6,656 bases of DNA from Candidatus Aerophobota bacterium (GTDB lineage: Bacteria; Aerophobota; Aerophobia; Aerophobales; B3-G15). The translations under genes and the position numbers were made by a program. The notes under the pieces are model-generated. The model had not been told where the DNA came from, searched no databases, and was given only the letters and a program-made list of their open reading frames with translations. Numbering within the stretch: the first letter of the stretch is position 1; every line of letters begins with the position of its first letter. The stretch covers positions 1 through 6,656 of the forward strand of contig JACUUP010000084.1 in assembly GCA_014859225.1 (NCBI GenBank). The letters are read 5' to 3'. Shown here piece after piece: positions 1-6,274 of this stretch.

Positions 1-22
1 GAACCCTTTCTCGGGATGTCAT
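1..22 (-). CDS. 5' end of a probable uroporphyrinogen-decarboxylase-fold (URO-D/MtaA/CmuA-like) protein, cut by window edge
   Basis: An ATG (plus-strand CAT at 20-22) opens a frame that reads MTSRERV and then a codon starting with C before the window ends. Nine bases upstream is AGGA (plus 32-35), a well-placed Shine-Dalgarno. From family knowledge, M-T-(S/P)-R-E-R-V, usually followed by L and then a HxxPDR-type motif, is the common N-terminus of URO-D-superfamily proteins. Outside haem synthesis these often act as, or resemble, corrinoid-linked methyltransferases. The start lies 41 bp after the dehydrogenase stop and I see no terminator hairpin between them, so the gene is probably the next member of the operon. 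Only seven residues are visible, so the family call is a motif-based guess. That a gene starts here is more certain than what it encodes. Confidence 0.55.
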
Positions 23-63
23 TTAATTTTTTCCTGAGAGTAAATTTTAGCTGATACTATTGC

Positions 64-1035
64 TTAAAAAGGAGGAAAATCCTCATTGGCGATATTTTCA
101 GGCACTTTGCCATTTAAAGCGTCTACAACGCTTCTGGCTGCCATAACCCCCATATTCCTGTTTGCCTCCACGGTATAGGCTCCAAGATGAGGAGTAAGAA
201 CTACATTATCCAGCTCAAATAAGGGAAAATCCTTACCAGGAGGTTCCTCAGAAAAGCAATCTAAAGCCGCTCCCCCAATTTTCCTATTTTTGAGGGCATA
301 AAATAATGCTTGCTCATCTACCAGTTCCCCTCTTGCCGTATTGATTATTAAAGCACTATCCTTCATTAAACTAAGTGTTTTCTCGTTAATTAAATGTCTT
401 GTGGATGAGGTTAATGGAGTATGGAGTGTGATAATATCATTTTCTGTAAATATTTTTTCCAGATTAACTATTTTTACCTCATATTGCCTGCAAAAATCGT
501 GGTCCACCTGCAGGTCATAGGCAAACACCTCCATATTAAATCCTTTAGCTCGCTTTACTACATTTTTCCCAACTCTGCCAAGACCAATCACACCTAATTT
601 CTTGCCCCAGATCTCTGTTCCTATTAACCTTGGCCATTTTCCATTCCTTAAGGAACAGTCCGCAAGGACTACTTTCCTTGCCAGGGCTAACATTAGCGCA
701 AAAGTCAAATCAGCTACAGCTTGTTCATTTGCTCCCGGTGTTATAGTCACGTATATTCCTTTCCTAGCTGCAGCCTTTAAATCAATGTTGTCAATTCCAA
801 CTCCATGTTTTGCTATTATTTTTAGCCTCTTGCCTTTGTCAATTACTGCCTCCCCCACAGGGTCAACTCCAACTATAATGCCATCGTAATTTTCAATTAT
901 CTTAAGAAGCCTACCCCCGGTAAAAGGTTTCCCTTCTTTATTGATATCTACCTCTATTTTTCCCCTCTTTAGCACTTCAAACGGTTCCCTGCAAGCTTTA
1001 CCGAAGGAAGTAGCGGTTATTAAAACTTTTGCCAT
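64..1035 (-). CDS. D-isomer-specific 2-hydroxyacid dehydrogenase (phosphoglycerate-dehydrogenase-like, no ACT domain)
   Basis: The 323-residue protein should reduce a 2-keto acid to a D-2-hydroxy acid, or the reverse, with NAD(H) in the cytoplasm. An N-terminal catalytic half (about 1-100, with HGVGIDNID at 77-85) is followed by a Rossmann domain carrying GLGRVG at 151-156. Asp174 at the end of the next strand favours NAD over NADP. The catalytic triad of the family is complete: Arg235 in TARGE, Glu264 in SEEPP and His283 in TPHLG. The C-terminus rejoins the catalytic lobe and stops without the ACT or intervening domains of long SerA enzymes. The length is normal for the short form. The ATG is 20 bp after the kinase stop with a modest AAGAG six bases upstream; an earlier ATG at 1051-1049 is out of frame. 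Its place after a keto-acid aldolase and kinase suggests a catabolic substrate (a 2-keto sugar acid, glyoxylate or hydroxypyruvate) rather than serine synthesis. The substrate cannot be read from the sequence. Confidence 0.9.
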   Translation of the reverse strand: MAKVLITATSFGKACREPFEVLKRGKIEVDINKEGKPFTGGRLLKIIENYDGIIVGVDPVGEAVIDKGKRLKIIAKHGVGIDNIDLKAAARKGIYVTITPGANEQAVADLTFALMLALARKVVLADCSLRNGKWPRLIGTEIWGKKLGVIGLGRVGKNVVKRAKGFNMEVFAYDLQVDHDFCRQYEVKIVNLEKIFTENDIITLHTPLTSSTRHLINEKTLSLMKDSALIINTARGELVDEQALFYALKNRKIGGAALDCFSEEPPGKDFPLFELDNVVLTPHLGAYTVEANRNMGVMAARSVVDALNGKVPENIANEDFPPF

Positions 1036-1055
1036 GCCAGACTCTTTTCATGCCT

Positions 1056-2084
1056 TTATTCAAACAACTTACACCTTCTCGCTATATCTATTGCCCCGTT
1101 AATAGTGAGCATATCTATATCTTCTGTATTGCTTATTATTCTTAGAAGACCTTCTGGCCTTATTTTTTGAAGTAGATACTTGTATATTCTGCATCTTTTT
1201 TCGTTTTTTCCCATAATAACAAAATCCCTATCTTGAGAGAAGCCAAACCTGTCAAGTTGAGCTATAGTTCTCATATCCTCTACTGCTATTGTGGCCTCCA
1301 GAAAAAGCTTCCTCTCGTACCATTTTGTCCTCAGCAAGACATCTGCTAACCTTGGCATTAACAAGCCTCTGAGAAATCCACTCCTTGTGACCCAGTAATG
1401 GGCATATTCTATTATCTTGGTATCAAAATAAGTAAAATTGTCAAAATCGTCTGTTTTTCTGATTGATTTACCTATAACAGTCCTCTCAACAATTGCCTCA
1501 TATACCTGCCCTGATAAAGTAGTTACGCTACCAGCGATTTCTCCGCTGCTGTTAACACTCACACACATGGTGTGGGAAGTTAAAAAAAGGATAGTTAAAG
1601 GTAAATTGCACTCATGGGTTGAGAGAAAGCCTGCAACTTGTGTTTCCTCTCCTCGCATGAAGTCTACCCTTCCTGCGTTCATTAAATTTGAGGTATCAAT
1701 GTTACCAACGGTCTTCACTCCTCTTACAAAAACCATGGGTACATCCAGAGGAAATACGTTCTTATCCCTTACTTTCTTTACATTCCGGGCAAGCTCATCT
1801 ATGGATACCGGAGCTAACAGGTGAGGAATCTCCAGCAGTCCGATTTCCGAGGTAATCGCACCTGAGGTGATGGCAAAACTTACATCGGTCAATTTGATAT
1901 TAGCCTTCTTAAGAGCCTCTAAAAACACCTCACTCAGTTTTTCCTTTAAAATCCTATTGGAGCCTTCTATTGTTACATTTACAACTCCCACCTTTTCAGA
2001 AGCTTTTGCTATAATTTCTCTTTTTTCATCTACAAGGTAGACGCGTGAATTGGTGGTCCCACAATCAATAATGGCAAAATACAT
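1056..2084 (-). CDS. DgoK-family sugar-acid kinase (2-dehydro-3-deoxygalactonokinase-like), divergent
   Basis: This is a 342-residue ASKHA-fold kinase, likely to phosphorylate a 2-keto-3-deoxy aldonic acid with ATP. The N-terminal phosphate loop DCGTTNSR (7-14) corresponds to the D-x-G-S/T-T-N loop of DgoK. The most specific match is MRGEETQ at 143-149, a signature of the DgoK family (it also occurs in E. coli DgoK). SGAITSEIGLLEIPHL (74-89) matches the conserved AGMVGSxxG...PYL block. The usual PGTHCKW-like segment appears here as LTSHTMCV (168-175), and the C-terminal helices (about 261-274 and 325-337) line up with the family's end. It is longer than E. coli DgoK (about 290 residues) and differs at the PGT(H)xKW block, so specificity may have shifted. 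The ATG follows the aldolase stop after one base, with only a weak AGAG inside the aldolase gene, so translation is probably coupled. The family is fairly sure; the galactonate-specific name is not, so no symbol is given. Confidence 0.82.
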   Translation of the reverse strand: MYFAIIDCGTTNSRVYLVDEKREIIAKASEKVGVVNVTIEGSNRILKEKLSEVFLEALKKANIKLTDVSFAITSGAITSEIGLLEIPHLLAPVSIDELARNVKKVRDKNVFPLDVPMVFVRGVKTVGNIDTSNLMNAGRVDFMRGEETQVAGFLSTHECNLPLTILFLTSHTMCVSVNSSGEIAGSVTTLSGQVYEAIVERTVIGKSIRKTDDFDNFTYFDTKIIEYAHYWVTRSGFLRGLLMPRLADVLLRTKWYERKLFLEATIAVEDMRTIAQLDRFGFSQDRDFVIMGKNEKRCRIYKYLLQKIRPEGLLRIISNTEDIDMLTINGAIDIARRCKLFE

Positions 2085-2085
2085 C

Positions 2086-2982
2086 TTATTTTTTCTCTAA
2101 AACCCCAAGTTTTATTAACCTCTCCTTAAAGCTATTTCTCTCATTCGGTCCCATCTCAACAAAGGGGCTCCTTGGGTGTGTTTTAACGATTCCTCTTAGC
2201 TCAAGTGTTAGGTATACTGCGACAATAGTGGAACCTGCCGAATACATGACATCCCGTAAGAGATTCACTTTTTTCTGGAGCTCCCTACCTTTAATGATAT
2301 CACCCTTCACTCCCGCTTCAAATAGTTTAAGGCAAACTTCAGGGAAAGCATTCCCCAGGCCAGGGATAAAAGCCTGAGCACCAAGAGCAGCCGCAGGTAG
2401 CCACATCGCTTCTGTGCCAGGAACCACATCAAAATCCTCTGGAGCTTCCCTCAAATAATTGGTAAACAGTATTATATCAAAAGAACTATCCTTTATGCCC
2501 CTTACCCCACACTCAGCCAATTTTAAAATTAATCTCTCATCTATCCCATATCCTACAGTCTTTGGATTATTATATATATAAACAGGGATTTTGACAGATT
2601 TTACCAGTTCTGAGTAAAAGCGAAGTATACTTTCCTCAGTGTGATGATAATAGTAAGGAGGAACAGCAGCTATCCTCTCTGCTCCGAACTTCTCTGCATG
2701 CTGTGCAAGCTCTATAGAATCCCTCAGATTAGTTGTTCCTACATGGGCTATCAACGGTATTTTACCATCAACTTCTTTTGCTGTAATTTCAAAAACTTTT
2801 TTTCTCTCCTCCACATTCATCAACGGGCCGCTACCGTAGGACCCACAAACAAAAAGACCGTGCACTCTCTCTTTTAAAAAATTTACCAGTACCTTTTGTG
2901 CATCCTCATCTATATCTTCATTTTCCTTAAAAGCGGTTATTAGCGGAGGGATAGCTCCGTACATCTTTTTCATCTTCTCCAT
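2086..2982 (-). CDS. DHDPS/NAL-superfamily class I aldolase, 2-keto-3-deoxygluconate aldolase type
   Basis: The 298-residue TIM-barrel lyase should cleave or form a 2-keto acid through a Schiff base with pyruvate. The lysine is Lys164 in GIKDSS and the catalytic tyrosine is Tyr137 in VYIYNNP. The carboxylate-binding loop is GSYGSGP (47-53), not the GTTGE of DapA. Archaeal KDG aldolases have GTTGLGP in the same place, so the G-x-x-G-x-G-P pattern favours that branch. At the site of E. coli DapA Arg138, which binds aspartate semialdehyde, there is Thr142, which argues against lysine synthesis. A C-terminal HPRSPF (269-274) also resembles the YPRPP block of KDG aldolases. The first ATG is chosen because AAGGG, inside the end of the permease gene, lies 8 bases upstream; Met4 and Met7 are less likely starts. 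It follows the permease by 4 bp and precedes the kinase by 1 bp. Related alternatives are N-acetylneuraminate lyase or 4-hydroxy-2-oxoglutarate aldolase types. Confidence 0.88.
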   Translation of the reverse strand: MEKMKKMYGAIPPLITAFKENEDIDEDAQKVLVNFLKERVHGLFVCGSYGSGPLMNVEERKKVFEITAKEVDGKIPLIAHVGTTNLRDSIELAQHAEKFGAERIAAVPPYYYHHTEESILRFYSELVKSVKIPVYIYNNPKTVGYGIDERLILKLAECGVRGIKDSSFDIILFTNYLREAPEDFDVVPGTEAMWLPAAALGAQAFIPGLGNAFPEVCLKLFEAGVKGDIIKGRELQKKVNLLRDVMYSAGSTIVAVYLTLELRGIVKTHPRSPFVEMGPNERNSFKERLIKLGVLEKK

Positions 2983-2986
2983 CTTT

Positions 2987-3859
2987 TTATCCCTTCACAG
3001 CTCCAGCGACCAAACCCATTCTGACAAATTTCTGAATACCAAGATAAAGCACAGCTGGCATCATTCCGGCGAGAATAGCTGTGGCGGCAAGTCTACCGGG
3101 GTCTACGATTTCTCCACCCCATAAAAAGAAACCAATGTGAATAGGAAGAGTATAATTCTCTGTAGTATTTAACAGAACTGTGGAGAATATAACATCACCC
3201 CAGGAAAGAACGAAAGAAAAGATGGCTACAGCAGCAAGTCCCGGCGCTGCAAGAGGAAGTACTATCTTGAGGAGTGCCTGAAGTCTGGAACATCCATCAA
3301 CCATAGCCACCTCCTCCAGCTCCCTTGGAATGCCCAGAAAGTAGCCTCTCAACATGAAGGTTGCAAAAGGGACAGTGTAAGCTAGATGGACAACAGCCAG
3401 ACCGGTGAGTTTATCAAACATCCCTACATTACTCAAAATTATTGTCATCGGAACCATGAGAATAAAAGGAGGAAAAACATAGGCAAACAGGATATAGCAA
3501 GATATAAGGTTTTTTCCTTTATAAGAAAATCGCGACAAATTGTAGGCGGCAATAGTACTCACAAGCATGGTTAATCCCACTGCAATCCCGGCGACAAAGA
3601 GTGTGTTAATGAGGGGGGTCACAATAGTGGGTGAGATGCTAAGATAGGTACCCGCAACTTCTGCCATGGCTCCCCTTGGAACAACAAAGATATCTTTAAA
3701 ATTTTGCAAAGTGGGGTTTTTTGGTATGCCCATACTCCAGACTTCCACTTCTGGTGCAAAAGATGTTTTTATAATCCAGTATACGGGAATAAATATCCAG
3801 AGGAGGAGTAAAATTGAGAAGATAGCTAAAAGAGGTTTTCTAACATATCCTTTCTGCAA
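2987..3859 (-). CDS. ABC sugar transporter permease, MalG/UgpE type (TTG start)
   Basis: The 290-residue inner-membrane protein is one half of the import channel. About six membrane segments can be seen (near 9-30, 83-106, 118-142, 150-173, 203-226 and 258-276). The EAA loop that docks the ATPase is at about 180-206: ELEEVAMVDG, then KIVLPLAAPG, with Asp188 and Gly189 conserved. The C-terminus GLVAGAVKG is typical of MalG-type subunits. The start is TTG (plus CAA at 3857-3859): GGAG, inside the last codons of the upstream permease, lies nine bases away, and the next in-frame ATG (Met43) would remove the first membrane helix. The gap to the upstream permease is 6 bp and to the aldolase 4 bp. 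No ATP-binding subunit is present in the window. Confidence 0.94.
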   Translation of the reverse strand: MQKGYVRKPLLAIFSILLLLWIFIPVYWIIKTSFAPEVEVWSMGIPKNPTLQNFKDIFVVPRGAMAEVAGTYLSISPTIVTPLINTLFVAGIAVGLTMLVSTIAAYNLSRFSYKGKNLISCYILFAYVFPPFILMVPMTIILSNVGMFDKLTGLAVVHLAYTVPFATFMLRGYFLGIPRELEEVAMVDGCSRLQALLKIVLPLAAPGLAAVAIFSFVLSWGDVIFSTVLLNTTENYTLPIHIGFFLWGGEIVDPGRLAATAILAGMMPAVLYLGIQKFVRMGLVAGAVKG

Positions 3860-3865
3860 TTTGTC

Positions 3866-4717
3866 TTACTCCAGTTGTTTTACTGTAAAATAAATTAAGA
3901 TAGCAAAAATAGGAAGAATGCTAACAGAGTAAGCTGATGCCAGAGGATAGTTTAATCCCATTAAAAAAGCTATCTTATAAGTAGCCATGGGAATTGTAAG
4001 TGTTGCATCTACAGGTCCTCCTCCTGTCATCATTTTTGGAATGACAAAGTCGCCCATCGTCCACATCAGGGAAAGCCCACAAACAATCAAAAAAACTGGT
4101 TTTAATAAAGGTAAAGTTATAAATAATAACCTTTGCGAAGAAGAGGCTCCATCTATCTCAGCTGACTCATGCAATTCAGCGGGTATTGCCTGTAGTCCAG
4201 CTAAAAATCCCAGATAAAAAAAGGGCCAGCCACGCCAGATGTTTACCAAAATAATTGAGGGCATAGCATAGTGGTATCCAAGCCAATGAATGGGTTTTAG
4301 CCCCAATGTGCTCAGGATAAAATTTCCCACTCCTCTGTAATCGTAGACAAACCAGAATAGTACACAAGCAATAAATGGTGGAATAGCCCAGGGCAGGATT
4401 GAGAGTCCTCTTAGAATACCTCTTCCGCCAAATTTCTGATTAAGTAAAAGAGCCACTCCTAATCCAATTATTGCTTTGATGGCAACAGCTGGAAATGCAT
4501 AGACGAAGGTATTTTTTAAACTCACATAGAAGATGGGAGACCTAAAAATTCGAACAAAGTTGCTTAATCCTGTAAAAGTAGGAGGATGACCTATAGGCAT
4601 ACGATGGAAACTCATCCAGAGGGTAAAAAGAAGAGGAACAATCAATATTAAAGTCAGGACAGTCATAGCTGGAAAGATGTAGGTCCAATTTGAAACAATT
4701 TTCTTGACATTCACCAT
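3866..4717 (-). CDS. ABC sugar transporter permease, MalF/UgpA/LacF type
   Basis: The 283-residue inner-membrane subunit pairs with the MalG-type permease that follows. Membrane segments are visible near 12-35, 69-92, 104-125, 151-174, 200-221 and 258-278. The EAA loop is at about 181-207, with ELHESAEIDGASS (Asp189, Gly190) and ITLPLLKP. TGGGP at 231-235 is a common motif of the UgpA/LacF branch. The short N-terminus with one helix before the first periplasmic loop is normal for this branch, which lacks the extra helices of E. coli MalF. The ATG (plus 4715-4717) has only a weak AAAAAGAG seven bases upstream. A stronger AGAGGG lies about 15 bases upstream inside the 3' arm of a hairpin, so expression may be set lower than that of the binding protein. 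Confidence 0.94.
   Translation of the reverse strand: MVNVKKIVSNWTYIFPAMTVLTLILIVPLLFTLWMSFHRMPIGHPPTFTGLSNFVRIFRSPIFYVSLKNTFVYAFPAVAIKAIIGLGVALLLNQKFGGRGILRGLSILPWAIPPFIACVLFWFVYDYRGVGNFILSTLGLKPIHWLGYHYAMPSIILVNIWRGWPFFYLGFLAGLQAIPAELHESAEIDGASSSQRLLFITLPLLKPVFLIVCGLSLMWTMGDFVIPKMMTGGGPVDATLTIPMATYKIAFLMGLNYPLASAYSVSILPIFAILIYFTVKQLE
3869..3872 (-). promoter_or_regulatory. Shine-Dalgarno GGAG for the TTG-started permease
   Basis: GGAG overlaps the Glu-stop codons (GAG TAA) of the upstream permease and sits nine bases before the TTG at 3859. It decides this non-ATG start and implies that ribosomes finishing the first permease can re-initiate on the second. Confidence 0.7.
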
Positions 4718-4727
4718 TTAATTGCTC

Positions 4728-4795
4728 TTTTTCCCTCTGTGGCGTTACGAGGAATCTTGTATCTTCTCTTCAGATAATCGCCACAGAGGGAGAAA
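4728..4795 (-). promoter_or_regulatory. Intercistronic hairpin between the binding-protein and permease genes
   Basis: In the 112-bp gap, TCCCTCTGTGGCG (transcript sense, plus 4791-4779) is perfectly complementary to CGCCACAGAGGGA (plus 4744-4732), giving a 13-bp stem. After one mismatch three more A-U pairs extend it to 4728/4795. The loop is 34 nt and holds a small AUCU/AGAU hairpin (4772-4775 with 4761-4764). The 3' arm is followed by AAAAGAGC, not a U-run, so this is not a standard intrinsic terminator. Known parallels, such as the malE-malF gap, use such stems to protect or end the abundant binding-protein mRNA and so lower permease output. The stem also buries the SD-like AGAGGG ahead of the permease gene. 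Confidence 0.75.
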
Positions 4796-4818
4796 TCTTG
4801 ATTTGTATCTTTGCTCTT
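4751..4818 (-). repeat. Imperfect direct repeat flanking and inside the hairpin loop
   Basis: In transcript sense, a purine-rich segment AAGAGCAAAGATACAA...GATTTC (plus 4818-4792) lies before the hairpin. A shorter version, AAGAGAAGATACAAGATTCC (plus 4770-4751), lies in the loop. The shared core is AAGATACAA (plus TTGTATCTT at 4757-4765 and 4803-4811), 46 bp apart. A third partial copy, AAGAGCAA, follows the stem (plus 4722-4729). The pattern suggests local duplication of a short leader segment. Confidence 0.5.
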
Positions 4819-4829
4819 ATGTTCTTCCC

Positions 4830-6194
4830 TTACCGACCGTAAGCCTCCCTGGCCATCTGCTCAGCTTTAGCCTGGTATTCATCAATGACTTTGTCAAAAC
4901 TTTCCCCTATGACAACCGCTTTGAGAACCATATCATTAGCCATCCAACCAGTGCAGAAATCTGCCCACACGGATGTTGGCTCTCCAATGGGATAAGTGAC
5001 GGGCCATTCATGGAATTTTGTCCTCATTGCTGCTTCCCAAGGGTCCATTCCCATGACCGGGTATCTACCTTCTTTCCAGGCATCACTTATAACTTTCATT
5101 TGGGACTTAAATATAGGTAGGTTATAGAAGTGTGACTGTTCAGACCAGCCTTTTCGATAAGCTTCCTTATCAGCAAAAAATCTGTAAACAAGGTCTTTAG
5201 CCAGGTCTGGATGTTTGGTGCTCTTAAATATGTAGTTTGATTCCTGTCCCAGGTCTATAGGAAATGCATCCGGCACAACCATGGTTTTTGGAACTAAATC
5301 CGGTTTCCCCGTCATTATCGCATACCAGATGCTCATGGGATTTGAGGTCATAGCTACTCTTCCATGCAGAAAAGCCAAATTATTAGATATATCAACCCAC
5401 TCGCCTGAATCAGGTGGTGTTAGCCTTTTATCAAATATCTCTTTCAAAAAGGCAAAAGTTCTCTTGGTAGCTGAGCGGTAGGGCTCTTTCCCCAGCACGA
5501 CTCCTTTACTTGATTTTTCAGTCATAAAACCTCCGCCAAAACCATACCAGTAAAGTGCAAAGGTCCACTCAGCATCAAAGCCAGTCCCCCCCAGGGGCAG
5601 TCCTATTCCATAAACACCTGGTTCTATGCCAGTTAGCTTTTCTGCAGCCATAAGGACATCTTTTTCATTTTCAAAAGGTAATATATCCAGGATTCCTGCC
5701 TTCTCAAATAGGTCTTTTCGGACATGCATCCATGTCAGCTCCCAACCAGATGGAATGGCATACACCTTTCCATCTATTATTCCAGCCTGGAGTTTAATAT
5801 CAAAGATGTCTTCTTTTCCGAGTTTCGCAACCACGTCATCCAGAGGCAGAAGTAAACCAAGTTCGGCAAACTTGGTGTAAGGCATTCCACCTATTACAAT
5901 GTCAGGTTCTGTTCCAGCGACAACGGCTGTAACTAACTTGGGCGTTACATCAGCAACAGGAATCCAGCTAATTTTAACATCCACTCCTTTTTCAGCAGCC
6001 CACTCATAGATAAAAGAGTTTGCCCAATAGGCCTGTGCTGGTGCAAAGGAGGCTCTTCCCCAAACCGAGAGTCTTGGTCGCACCTGTGCCATGCCAGCTC
6101 CATGAATAACAAAAACCGCCATTAAGAAGAGAATCGCTATCGTTATTATCCTCAATTTCTTCCATCTTACTACCCTTAATTTCTTACAGCTCAT
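4830..6194 (-). CDS. ABC transporter extracellular solute-binding protein (family 1, sugar type)
   Basis: The 454-residue secreted protein should capture the substrate outside the inner membrane and deliver it to the two permeases encoded next. A Sec signal peptide is clear: basic residues to Arg15, a hydrophobic core at about 16-30, and a likely cleavage after GMA (Ala36, before Gln37). No lipobox cysteine is present, so it is probably soluble in the periplasm. The mature part has the usual SBP_bac_1 features: a first strand RLSVWG (41-46), a helix and strand to VKISWIPV (73-80), then KLVTAVVAGTEPDIVIGG (86-103), GLLLPLDDVV (113-122), and DGKVYAIPSGWELTWMHVRKDLF (141-163). The many aromatic residues at 204-222 and 384-417 fit a sugar-like ligand. 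The ATG is supported by AGGAGG five bases upstream. As first gene of the operon it is normally the most abundant product. The ligand cannot be deduced. Confidence 0.93.
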   Translation of the reverse strand: MSCKKLRVVRWKKLRIITIAILFLMAVFVIHGAGMAQVRPRLSVWGRASFAPAQAYWANSFIYEWAAEKGVDVKISWIPVADVTPKLVTAVVAGTEPDIVIGGMPYTKFAELGLLLPLDDVVAKLGKEDIFDIKLQAGIIDGKVYAIPSGWELTWMHVRKDLFEKAGILDILPFENEKDVLMAAEKLTGIEPGVYGIGLPLGGTGFDAEWTFALYWYGFGGGFMTEKSSKGVVLGKEPYRSATKRTFAFLKEIFDKRLTPPDSGEWVDISNNLAFLHGRVAMTSNPMSIWYAIMTGKPDLVPKTMVVPDAFPIDLGQESNYIFKSTKHPDLAKDLVYRFFADKEAYRKGWSEQSHFYNLPIFKSQMKVISDAWKEGRYPVMGMDPWEAAMRTKFHEWPVTYPIGEPTSVWADFCTGWMANDMVLKAVVIGESFDKVIDEYQAKAEQMAREAYGR

Positions 6195-6274
6195 TTCAAC
6201 CTCCTCACCTGCAAGTATTTTAACCTACTCGCAGGTTTTTTATACTGGATTGTTTCGTTTTCACCCCCTTTCAT
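6191..6274 (-). CDS. Possible 27-codon leader ORF whose TGA overlaps the binding-protein ATG
   Basis: ATG at 6274-6272 opens a 27-codon frame, beginning MKGGENET and ending VRRLK, that closes at TGA 6193-6191. The TGA overlaps the start of the binding-protein gene as ATGA. Such overlaps normally mean translational coupling. The frame runs through the leader hairpins described below, so its translation could change their folding. Against it, no good Shine-Dalgarno precedes this ATG, the frame stays open upstream to 6358, and no family is recognised. It may well be chance. Confidence 0.2.
   Translation of the reverse strand: MKGGENETIQYKKPASRLKYLQVRRLK
6198..6237 (-). promoter_or_regulatory. 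Leader with mutually exclusive pairings involving the binding-protein Shine-Dalgarno
   Basis: In transcript sense AACCTGC (plus 6237-6231) can pair in three ways. AACCT can pair with AGGTT at 6226-6222 (6-nt loop). ACCTGC can pair with GCAGGT at 6212-6207 (18-nt loop). AACCT can also pair with the AGGTT inside the Shine-Dalgarno at 6202-6198. The first two leave the ribosome site free and the third covers it. Each stem is only 5-6 bp and therefore weak. This is seen pairing potential, not a known riboswitch. Confidence 0.3.
6200..6205 (-). promoter_or_regulatory. Consensus Shine-Dalgarno AGGAGG of the binding-protein gene
   Basis: AGGAGG sits five bases before the ATG at 6194 and fixes this start. 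It is the strongest ribosome site in the operon, in keeping with high demand for the binding protein. Confidence 0.85.

Noticed and set aside
602-889. 95-codon rightward frame inside the dehydrogenase gene
   Set aside because: Its antisense partner has a full catalytic triad and a Rossmann motif. This frame has no motif or promoter of its own.
2086-2982. Calling the aldolase DapA (lysine biosynthesis)
   Set aside because: The GTTGE loop is replaced by GSYGSG and the Arg138 equivalent is Thr142. The operon is about transport and sugar-acid metabolism.
4728-4795. Hairpin as a Rho-independent terminator
   Set aside because: Neither strand has a U-run after the stem. On the minus strand it is followed by AAAAGAGC.
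4722-5120. 132-codon rightward frame across the hairpin gap and the 3' end of the binding-protein gene
   Set aside because: It is antisense to a well-supported gene, has no ribosome site, and its product is rich in Cys, His and Phe, as antisense frames often are.
6207-6241. Rightward terminator: ACCTGC/GCAGGT followed by six T
   Set aside because: The stem is only 6 bp with an 18-nt loop, and no rightward gene precedes it. The same bases make more sense as leader structure on the minus strand.
6239-6244. TATAAA as the -10 box of a closer leftward promoter
   Set aside because: At 16-18 bp upstream there is only a G-rich stretch (GGGGTG-like) and no -35-like hexamer.
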